8,688 nt of DNA from Pseudopedobacter sp. (GTDB taxonomy: Bacteria > Bacteroidota > Bacteroidia > Sphingobacteriales > Sphingobacteriaceae). Below are positions 1 to 5,919 of this stretch, piece after piece. The stretch spans positions 1 to 8,688 of the forward strand of contig JACMNZ010000107.1 of the NCBI GenBank assembly GCA_014378285.1, given 5' to 3'. A model generated the notes under the pieces. The model ran no database searches. It was not told the origin of the DNA and worked only from the letters and a program-made list of their open reading frames with translations. The translations under genes and the position numbers were made by a program. How positions within the stretch are numbered: the stretch's first letter is position 1; each line of letters starts with the position of its first letter.

Positions 1-334
1 AGCATTCTTTTTTAATACACCAGAAAAGTATGATACAAATTCTGTAGTTCCAAAATGGACAGAGGAAAAGAAAATGTTTTTTATGGCTTTCGCCGAGAAT
101 TTGCTGAATGGAAACCTTAATAAAAGTGTGGAGATAGAGGAAAGATTTAAAGAGCTAGCGGCAGAGAAAAAATTAAAGATTGGTGATGTAATGTTGCCTT
201 TTAGAATTATGCTGGTTGGTGATAAATTTGGACCTGCGGTTTTTGATATTGCAGCAACAATTGGTGCCGAAGAAACTATAAACAGAATTCATAAAGCATT
301 AGAGGTTTTTCACACCCATCAAACCAATAGCTAA
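1..334 (+). CDS. gltX: Glutamyl-tRNA synthetase, C-terminal part (5' end outside window)
   Basis: This is the last 110 residues of a class I glutamyl-tRNA synthetase, which charges tRNA-Glu with glutamate in the cytoplasm. The frame is open from base 2 and runs through to a TAA at 332-334, so the ATG at 74 is an internal Met and not the start. The tail holds the family's anticodon-binding end: an FFF..P..YD stretch, then KIGDVMLPFRIMLVGDKFGP followed by VFDIAATIGAEETINRI. This matches the LMLPLRIALVG..GP.vfei...LGKEET.kRI pattern that closes bacterial GltX proteins. The HIGH and KMSKS catalytic motifs lie outside the window. The gene converges on ccoS with only 22 bases between the stop codons, and a palindrome there probably ends transcription. 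Identity is from recognised motifs. A GlnRS-type enzyme is less likely because this C-terminal form is typical of GltX. Confidence 0.93.
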   Translation, partial: AFFFNTPEKYDTNSVVPKWTEEKKMFFMAFAENLLNGNLNKSVEIEERFKELAAEKKLKIGDVMLPFRIMLVGDKFGPAVFDIAATIGAEETINRIHKALEVFHTHQTNS

Positions 335-343
335 ATAATAGAT

Positions 344-373
344 AGAAGCCCCAAATTTAAATTTGGGGCTTCT
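344..373. terminator. Convergent terminator palindrome between gltX and ccoS
   Basis: This is a perfect 30-bp palindrome with two 15-base arms (344-358 and 359-373), so as RNA it folds into a long hairpin with a CCCC/GGGG core. On the plus strand it is followed by a T-rich run (373-379), a good rho-independent terminator 10 bases after the gltX stop. On the minus strand the trailing sequence is less U-rich (AUCUAUUAUUUAG), so ccoS termination there is plausible but weaker. The last codons and the TAA of ccoS (357-359) lie inside the palindrome. Confidence 0.85.
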
Positions 374-536
374 TTTCTTCCTCATTCTCCTCTCGCAATT
401 CATCATCAAATAAAATCCTAACGGATGGCGTATACAAATCTTTATTTTGTCCCGAATTATGCGCCCAAAAGAAAGCTCCCAAGAAAAGCAAAGCCAATAA
501 AACGCTGCAAGCAATTAAAAAGAATATAATAGTCAT
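357..536 (-). CDS. ccoS: CcoS, cbb3-type cytochrome oxidase assembly protein
   Basis: This gene encodes a 59-residue single-pass membrane protein starting MTIIFFLIACSVLLALLFLG and ending ...EEENEEEKKPQI-type acidic and lysine residues. Residues 3-25 form one hydrophobic helix. It is followed by FFWAHNSGQNKDLYTPS, which matches the CcoS family signature (F.WA...GQFdDl.tPa.riL.DD). In the family, CcoS is needed for cofactor insertion into the cbb3 oxidase catalytic subunit, alongside the copper ATPase CcoI. The start codon overlaps the ccoI stop as ATGA (536-533), so translation is probably coupled, and this overlap fixes the start. Length is normal for the family (about 50-70 residues). The 3' end runs into the 344-373 palindrome and the stop TAA sits at its centre. 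A longer open frame on the same strand (299-514) is a shadow of this gene. Confidence 0.92.
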   Translation of the reverse strand: MTIIFFLIACSVLLALLFLGAFFWAHNSGQNKDLYTPSVRILFDDELREENEEEKKPQI

Positions 537-2920
537 GGCTTTAATTTATGTTTTTTAGCACTAAAATGAGTTGCAAAACTTGTAAATGCAATAATAGTTA
601 TGGTACTAACGGGCATTAAAATTGCCGCAATTAAAGGTGATAATTCTCCCTGTATCGCAAAGCTAATCCCTACTATATTATAACAAACGGCAATACAAAA
701 CGATAAATGAATTATCTTAACAGTTGATTTTGCAAAGCTTAAAAAATTAGGTAAAAACGTTAAAGATTGTCCGTCTAAAATCGCATCGCTACCGGGCGTA
801 AAATTATTGATATTATCCGTTACAGCAATCCCAACGTTACTTTGCTTTAATGCGCCAGCATCGTTTAAACCATCGCCTAACATTAATACTTTATTGTTTT
901 GTTGTTGCTTATTGTTGATAAAATCAAGCTTGTTTTGTGGGCTTTGATTAAAATATAAATCTTCATTATTTTTAAAGCAATTATTCAAGACGGAAGAATT
1001 TTGCAGCTTATCTCCTGAGATTAAAAAAGTGCGGTAGGTATGGTTTAATTGGTTAAGTATTTCTTGCAAACCACTTCTTACTTTTTGTCTAATTTCAAAA
1101 TAACCTAAGTATTTACCAGCAATAGAAACATGAACTTGTGGAGCGTTAGTTATTATTGATTTACCATCAACTATAAGATTTGCATTGCCGATTAAAACCT
1201 TTTTATCATCACAAAAGGCAGTTATACCACTACCAATATGCTCTTGATAACCATAAACCTTAACCGTTTTAATATTATTTAAAAAGCCACAAATTTTACG
1301 ACTTAATGGATGGATGGAGTTTTTGCAGATGCTATAGATAATTTCTTTTTCTTCTTGATTTAATTCTCCCTGAAAGCTAATGCTGTTGCCCTCAGATTGT
1401 GTTACAGTTCCTGTTTTATCAAAAACTATGGTGTCAATAGCTGCTAATTGTTCAACGATATCAGTGTTTTTGAGGTAGAATTTATTTTTATCAAAAATGC
1501 TTAAAGCCGCACCCATAGTAAATGGTGTACTTAAAGCCAAAGCGCAAGGGCATGCGATTATCAATATCGCCGTAAAGGCATTTAAACCAGTTTGCCAGTT
1601 TTGTGGTAGCCAAAAAAGGAGGGCAGATGTAGCCAGGATCAATAATACCAAACTGAAATAATGGCTTATTTGGTTTACAAAAGTTTTGGTTTTATTGGAG
1701 TTAATTTTTTGGAAAGCTTCGTTATTCCATAATCCTGTTAGGTAACTTTGAGAAACAGGTTTAACCACTTCTAGCTCTAAAGAACCTGTAGTTTGCCGGC
1801 CGCCAGCATAAATAATTTCTCCTAAAACTTTATCTACCGCTTGCGATTCTCCGGTTACAAAACTAAAATCTATCAAGGCATCACCTTTTAAAAGAATGGC
1901 GTCTGCTGGGATAATTTCTTGGCTTTTTACCAAAATTCTATCACCTTCTTTTAGGTTTTCTAAAGCTACCGGTTTTGTATTTCCGTCTTCATCCAAAACA
2001 TCAACGGCTACAGGAAAAAACGAACGGTAATCCCTTTCAAAAGATAAATGATGATAGGTTTTTTGCTGTACAAACTTTCCTATCAAAAGAAAAAAGACCA
2101 ATCCTGTTAAGCTATCTGCAAAGCCTTCGCCGGTATTAAACGTAAAATCTGATAGGGTTCTAATTAATAAAACCGCTATTCCTAAAGCTAATGGAAAATC
2201 TATATTTAAGTTTTTTTGCTTGAGCGATTGATGGGCTCTTTTAAAATAATCCCAACCTGAATAAAAGACCGCAGGTAAACAAAACAGCAGACTTAATAAA
2301 CTAAAAGCTTTCCCAAATTGTGCATCTGATGCAGAAAGCCCAAAATAAGCCGGAAAACTCAACAACATGGCATTACCGAAACAAAAGCCGGCAACAGCAA
2401 TTTTGGGGATTAGTTTATCCTTTTTAGCAACATCACTGTTTACCACATCTTGTAAACTAATCAGTGGTTCATAACCAATATTAGTCAGTAATTCGGCAAT
2501 GTTTTTTAAGGAAGTTTGTTGTGGATTAAACTGAATGTAAACCTGTTTCTTAAGAAAATCGACACGGTTTTCTTGTATGGCGGAATCTATGGTATTTAAA
2601 TGTTCTAACAACCAAATACAAGAACTGCAATGGATAGATGGAATATAAAAAGTGATAGTTGTTTTTTGAGAATCGGAATAATGAATCAGTTTTGCGGCAA
2701 TTTCTACATTATCTAAATAGCCAAATCTGCCAATCGCTTTATCTTGACTAGCGCCGGGATGTTGGTTTAATTTATAATAATTGTTTAAACCTCCGTTTGA
2801 TAAAATACTGTAAACATTAAGGCACCCGCTGCAACAAAAGTTTTTATCCTCTTGTTTAAGATTTTCAGTTAAGCATAAATCGCCACAATGGTAGCACAGC
2901 AGTTGGGTTTGGATATCCAT
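533..2920 (-). CDS. ccoI: CcoI/FixI-type copper-translocating P1B ATPase
   Basis: This is a 795-residue heavy-metal P-type ATPase of the inner membrane. The family exports copper to supply the CuB centre of cbb3 oxidase. Domains in order: an N-terminal cysteine cluster (C9, C12, C16, C29, C30, C33) typical of CcoI/FixI; an HMA-like metal-binding domain at about 87-155 with H97-C98-S-S-C101; four membrane helices at about 172-285; the actuator domain with TGES (356-359); the ion-site helix with CPC (457-459); the phosphorylation motif DKTGT (501-505, D501 is phosphorylated); the HP motif (H537-P538); the hinge GDGLNDA (682-688); and two C-terminal helices ending in MPVST (769-773). All catalytic motifs are present, and the length fits the family. 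It reads directly into ccoS by a 4-base overlap. The ATG at 2920 was chosen because it begins just before the Cys cluster. The N-terminal Cys cluster and the ccoS partner argue for CcoI rather than a detoxifying CopA. Confidence 0.94.
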   Translation of the reverse strand: MDIQTQLLCYHCGDLCLTENLKQEDKNFCCSGCLNVYSILSNGGLNNYYKLNQHPGASQDKAIGRFGYLDNVEIAAKLIHYSDSQKTTITFYIPSIHCSSCIWLLEHLNTIDSAIQENRVDFLKKQVYIQFNPQQTSLKNIAELLTNIGYEPLISLQDVVNSDVAKKDKLIPKIAVAGFCFGNAMLLSFPAYFGLSASDAQFGKAFSLLSLLFCLPAVFYSGWDYFKRAHQSLKQKNLNIDFPLALGIAVLLIRTLSDFTFNTGEGFADSLTGLVFFLLIGKFVQQKTYHHLSFERDYRSFFPVAVDVLDEDGNTKPVALENLKEGDRILVKSQEIIPADAILLKGDALIDFSFVTGESQAVDKVLGEIIYAGGRQTTGSLELEVVKPVSQSYLTGLWNNEAFQKINSNKTKTFVNQISHYFSLVLLILATSALLFWLPQNWQTGLNAFTAILIIACPCALALSTPFTMGAALSIFDKNKFYLKNTDIVEQLAAIDTIVFDKTGTVTQSEGNSISFQGELNQEEKEIIYSICKNSIHPLSRKICGFLNNIKTVKVYGYQEHIGSGITAFCDDKKVLIGNANLIVDGKSIITNAPQVHVSIAGKYLGYFEIRQKVRSGLQEILNQLNHTYRTFLISGDKLQNSSVLNNCFKNNEDLYFNQSPQNKLDFINNKQQQNNKVLMLGDGLNDAGALKQSNVGIAVTDNINNFTPGSDAILDGQSLTFLPNFLSFAKSTVKIIHLSFCIAVCYNIVGISFAIQGELSPLIAAILMPVSTITIIAFTSFATHFSAKKHKLKP

Positions 2921-2976
2921 TAAAACAAATATCCATTAATACAGAACTATTTTGAATGATTTTGGGAGATTGAAAA

Positions 2977-2992
2977 AGTGATCATAGTCATG
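2977..2992. promoter_or_regulatory. Possible Crp/Fnr-like dyad upstream of ccoI
   Basis: The sequence AGTGATCATAGTCATG contains TGA-N6-TCA (2979-2981 and 2988-2990), the core spacing of Crp/Fnr-family operators. Only the inner three bases of each half-site are symmetric, so this is a weak match. It lies about 60 bases upstream of the ccoI start, a sensible position for an activator. cbb3 oxidase maturation genes are commonly under oxygen-responsive Fnr-type control, which is the reason for flagging it. Chance occurrence is quite possible. Confidence 0.2.
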
Positions 2993-3008
2993 TTTTTGGT
3001 GGCTTTCG

Positions 3009-3058
3009 TGATTAGATTTTTGTGATTGCACAGATTAAGATGATTACACAGATTTTTT
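3009..3058. repeat. Degenerate 18-bp tandem repeat, three units
   Basis: Three consecutive copies of a unit like TGATTACACAGATTNNNN lie just after the rprY stop. The copies are 3009-3022 (TGATT-AGATTTTTG, lacking the four bases CAC/ACAC), 3023-3040 (TGATTGCACAGATTAAGA) and 3041-3058 (TGATTACACAGATTTTTT). The array is not a hairpin and has no coding frame. I recall TGATTACACAGATT-like intergenic repeats in Bacteroidota genomes, but I cannot check this here. With no terminator visible in 2921-3076, transcription from rprXY could run through it into ccoI. Confidence 0.6.
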
Positions 3059-3076
3059 AAGGAGATAAAATAGATA

Positions 3077-3772
3077 CTAGTTCACTAATAGTTTATACCC
3101 TCTGCCGTGTACATTTATGATTTCTACTTTAGGGTCTTCTTTTAGATATTTCCTTAGTTTGCTTAAAAAAACATCCATGCTGCGTCCGTTAAAGTAATTA
3201 TCGTCATGCCAAATTTGTATTAATGCTTCTTCTCTTGTTAAAACAGCGTTCATTTTTAGGCAAAGCAAACGCAGTAATTCCGCTTCTTTGGTACTTACTT
3301 TTTGGGTTTGTTCGTCTAAAGAGATTATTTGTGTTTGATAATCGAAATGGTAGCTACCAATGTCAAATTTGGTTGGCTTTACTTCTGATGCTTGATCTTG
3401 ATTAGAGACTCTTTTTAACAAGGCGTTTATTCTCAAAAGCAGTTCTTCAATCCGGAAAGGTTTGATAATGTAATCGTCTCCGCCTAAACTATAGGCTTCT
3501 GTTTTATCTTCCATCATCCCTTTTGCGGTTGCAAAAATAATGGGCGTATTTGGGTTAATTTTTCTAATGTCTTTTGCCAAAGTAAAACCGTCTTTTTTTG
3601 GCATCATCACATCTAAAATACAAATGTCGTAATAGTTGGCAGTAAAAGCTTTTAAGCCCTCCTCGCCATCTACGCAAAGTGTAACATCAAATTTTCCTTT
3701 TAAACTCAAATAATCTTCTAAGAGCATTCCCAAGTTTGGGTCGTCTTCTACTAACAGTATTTTCTTGTTCAT
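3077..3772 (-). CDS. rprY: OmpR-family response regulator, RprY-like
   Basis: This is a 231-residue DNA-binding response regulator. Residues 1-120 are a receiver domain: acidic pair D10/D11 in the KILLVEDDPNLG start, phosphoacceptor D54 in CILDVMMPKKDG, the signalling T82 and the conserved K104-P105. Residues about 135-230 form an OmpR/PhoB winged-helix domain with the usual RS.DVFLSKLRKYL recognition helix (197-210) and the VHGRGYKL wing near the end. The NLGMLLEDYL and MMPKKDGFTLA stretches resemble Bacteroides RprY as I remember it. It follows the sensor kinase gene by 41 bases on the same strand, so the two are almost certainly one operon and a cognate pair. That gap holds only a 12-bp AT palindrome (3793-3804). 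The target genes cannot be read from this window. The OmpR class is certain and the RprY name likely. Confidence 0.9.
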   Translation of the reverse strand: MNKKILLVEDDPNLGMLLEDYLSLKGKFDVTLCVDGEEGLKAFTANYYDICILDVMMPKKDGFTLAKDIRKINPNTPIIFATAKGMMEDKTEAYSLGGDDYIIKPFRIEELLLRINALLKRVSNQDQASEVKPTKFDIGSYHFDYQTQIISLDEQTQKVSTKEAELLRLLCLKMNAVLTREEALIQIWHDDNYFNGRSMDVFLSKLRKYLKEDPKVEIINVHGRGYKLLVN

Positions 3773-3813
3773 TGCTTTTAGTATTATTAGATATTAAATT
3801 TAATAACGCATAA

Positions 3814-5685
3814 TTACGCCAAAGTAAATTTAATCTCAAACTCAGATCCCTGGTCTTTTTCGCTCCTAACGTTTATGCTGCCATTCATTCTTTTTACCAT
3901 GTTACTTACATAGCTTAAGCCTAAGCCAAAACCTTTTACATCATGTATATTTCCGGTTGGGATTCTATAAAATTGTTCAAATATTTTCTTTTGTTGGTCT
4001 CGGTTCATACCGATGCCCTTATCTGCGATTTTTATAATGATCTTATCACCATTGTTTTCTGTGGAAAGCGTTATCTCTGGCTGATTAGGGCTGTATTTGT
4101 TGGCGTTATCAATTAAATTAAAAATCACGTTAGAAAGATGCAATTCATCTGCAATAATAATTGATTTTACGGCATGTAGTTCTAAAGTAACCTTTGCGTT
4201 TTTCTTTTCTAATTGTAAACTCATGCTATCAACCACGTTTGCAACAATGTCATTTACATCTTGATGTTGCTGCTCTAGCTTTATATCATCTTTCTCTATT
4301 TTGGCGATGTTTAAAACGCGTTCAATATGATTTCCTAGACGGATATTTTCATCATAAATAATGCTTGCTAGTTTATTTACCCTCGCCTTATTATCGTTTA
4401 TTTCTGGGTCTTTAAGTGCTTCGCTAGCAATCATGATGGTTGCAACGGGCGTTTTAAACTCGTGGGTCATGTTGTTGATGAAATCTGTTTTCATCTCTGA
4501 TACTTTTTTCTGACGGAGGATAGAACTTATTGTGTAAGTAAAGCTTGCCGCTAAAATCAATAACAAACCGCCAGAAGAAAACAATACCGTACCCATATTA
4601 TTTAAAATGAGGGTGTTTTTTTTAGGAAAAGTAATGGTCAAATAACCGGCGTCTCGCACCAAATCTTTAGAAAATAAAAGCGTTTTATAAGTATTTGCCG
4701 GGATAAAATTTACATTGTTGACAGATGCTTTTCTGAAAATTACAGAATCATCTTGTACCGAGCTTATTTTATAGCTATAATTTAAATTGACACCATTATT
4801 TGCTAGCTCTAGTGCCAATAAAGAATCTATGGTTTGTGGCTGAATCCTTTTTTCTAAAGGAACATTTACTTGTCGCATTTCTGAGGCAATATCTTCAAAA
4901 ACGGCGCTTTTATTTCCATTTTGTTCTACAGAATCTAAATAGTTATTTACTCTTTTTGCTTGATTTTTATTGTGATTTTGTGAAGCTAAACGAAGCTCTT
5001 TATCTGAAATGCCCGTTAAGAAATTTGGTTTGGGGATAGTTTTTAACACTGTACCCAAAACAGGGTCTTGCACCATATACTTTCTAACAGAATCTACCAC
5101 GGCAACACCCCTTTTAACTATTTTTTTTCCATTTAAAACAGGAGGTGTTTCTAAAATGGATTGCCTTTGGATGGTATGCACAAAACCATAATCGTCAACA
5201 ATTTGGTCAATATCAACTTTTAAATTTACGCTAAAGGGAATATTATCAGCAATTACAGGTCCGTTATAAACCATTCGGTAAGGGTATTTTGTTCTTACTA
5301 TACTATCCCTCAATCTAAAAATACTATCAGATTTTGCCTGATTGGCTTTCATTCTTCTAACAAAAGCAATGGTTTGGTTTTGGTATTTTAACCTTCGGTT
5401 TTTTGAGAAATCACGAAGCTGTTTTTCTGTTCTGGATTTATTTTGAGCGGAAAGTTTATCGTCGCTATTTTTAAGCTCGCGATCAACTTTTTGAGCTAAA
5501 AAAACCATTGCCTCTTTCTTCTCTAGTTTTGTTGATACATTTTTGAGCGCATCATTTACCGCTTGATCAAATAATTGTGATTTTAAGCCATAAGATTCTT
5601 TGATGAAATAGTATTGCATGGCCATAACACCTATTAAGGCGAAACTCATTAAAGCCATGATTAAAATAATACTTTTCTTTTTCAT
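3814..5685 (-). CDS. rprX: Membrane sensor histidine kinase, RprX-like
   Basis: This is a 623-residue inner-membrane histidine kinase. Helix 1 spans about 5-27 and helix 2 about 363-388, leaving an extracytoplasmic region of roughly 335 residues. That region is rich in Lys, Asn and Gln, and its first part (40-130) looks helical and charged. I recognise no named sensor fold in it. Helix 2 runs almost directly into the dimerisation domain with no HAMP or PAS domain between: the H-box is MTHEFKTPVA with H408. The ATP-binding domain has the N-box NLIDNANKYS (N527), G1 D555-K-GIG, F-box FEQFYR (569-574) and G2 GFGLGL (585-590). All catalytic residues are present, so it should autophosphorylate and pass phosphate to D54 of the downstream regulator. 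The start at 5685 gives a standard MKKK-plus-helix N terminus. The signal is unknown. Confidence 0.91.
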   Translation of the reverse strand: MKKKSIILIMALMSFALIGVMAMQYYFIKESYGLKSQLFDQAVNDALKNVSTKLEKKEAMVFLAQKVDRELKNSDDKLSAQNKSRTEKQLRDFSKNRRLKYQNQTIAFVRRMKANQAKSDSIFRLRDSIVRTKYPYRMVYNGPVIADNIPFSVNLKVDIDQIVDDYGFVHTIQRQSILETPPVLNGKKIVKRGVAVVDSVRKYMVQDPVLGTVLKTIPKPNFLTGISDKELRLASQNHNKNQAKRVNNYLDSVEQNGNKSAVFEDIASEMRQVNVPLEKRIQPQTIDSLLALELANNGVNLNYSYKISSVQDDSVIFRKASVNNVNFIPANTYKTLLFSKDLVRDAGYLTITFPKKNTLILNNMGTVLFSSGGLLLILAASFTYTISSILRQKKVSEMKTDFINNMTHEFKTPVATIMIASEALKDPEINDNKARVNKLASIIYDENIRLGNHIERVLNIAKIEKDDIKLEQQHQDVNDIVANVVDSMSLQLEKKNAKVTLELHAVKSIIIADELHLSNVIFNLIDNANKYSPNQPEITLSTENNGDKIIIKIADKGIGMNRDQQKKIFEQFYRIPTGNIHDVKGFGLGLSYVSNMVKRMNGSINVRSEKDQGSEFEIKFTLA

Positions 5686-5695
5686 CGATAAATAT

Positions 5696-5722
5696 CAAAT
5701 ATAACGTGTATAGATGCTCAAA
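5696..5722 (-). promoter_or_regulatory. Bacteroidota-type promoter candidate for rprXY
   Basis: Read on the minus strand, TATATTTG (5703-5696) matches the Bacteroidota -7 consensus TAnnTTTG exactly, and TTTG (5722-5719) could be the -33 element. Two points weaken it: the spacer is only 15 bases, shorter than usual, and the -7 box ends only 10 bases before the rprX ATG, so the mRNA would be almost leaderless. The consensus is from established Flavobacterium and Bacteroides work; the assignment is inference. Confidence 0.3.
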
Positions 5723-5770
5723 CTGATTTGTTTAACAATTTTTAACATTCAGAAAGTTGGTGTTAATATA

Positions 5771-5854
5771 GGCTTTTGGGTTAGGGATTGGAAATGTGAA
5801 CTGTTAACGACAGCCTGCAGGGCCGAAGCGATAGCGAAGCATTGGAAAGCCCGG
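5771..5854. repeat. GC-rich structured intergenic element, probable dispersed repeat
   Basis: This non-coding block differs in composition from its AT-rich surroundings: 27 of the 43 bases in 5812-5854 are G or C. Its ends form an inverted pair, GGCTTT (5771-5776) with AAAGCC (5846-5851). Inside are GTTAGGGATTG (5780-5790), a small hairpin CTGT/ACAG (5801-5804 with 5810-5813), the palindrome CCTGCAGG (5814-5821), and GGGC/GCCC arms (5820-5823 with 5849-5852). GCGAAGC (5834-5840) is a sequence known to form an unusually stable DNA mini-hairpin. The block directly abuts the terminator at 5855. I recall Bacteroidota intergenic repeats with GTTAGGGATTG and AAAGCCC ends, so a dispersed repeat is the best guess. 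A small RNA or regulatory structure is the alternative. Confidence 0.5.
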
Positions 5855-5895
5855 TTATAAAAAAGGGAGGTTTAAAAAACCTCCCTTTTTTATAA
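5855..5895. terminator. Strong bidirectional rho-independent terminator after GH3 gene
   Basis: Perfect 19-base arms (5855-5873 and 5877-5895) flank a 3-base AAA loop. The core is GGGAGG/CCTCCC, with A6 on one side and T6 on the other, so the hairpin has a U-run in both directions. It lies 24 bases beyond the GH3 stop codon and would end the minus-strand glycosidase transcript. It also insulates the downstream rprXY genes from the GH3 transcript. Confidence 0.92.
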
Positions 5896-5919
5896 AACCC
5901 CATTATTGATTTTATTAAA

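Noticed and set aside
299..514. Minus-strand open frame of 71 codons over the gltX-ccoS junction
   Set aside because: It overlaps the clearly recognisable ccoS in another frame and the end of gltX, and its product has no family signature.
2921..3076. A terminator between rprY and ccoI
   Set aside because: I looked for a GC-containing stem followed by a T-run on the minus strand and found none; the only structure is the tandem repeat, which does not fold on itself.
3793..3804. 12-base AT palindrome ATTAAATTTAAT between rprX and rprY
   Set aside because: It is short, entirely AT and not followed by a convincing U-tract, so it is not a supported terminator or operator.
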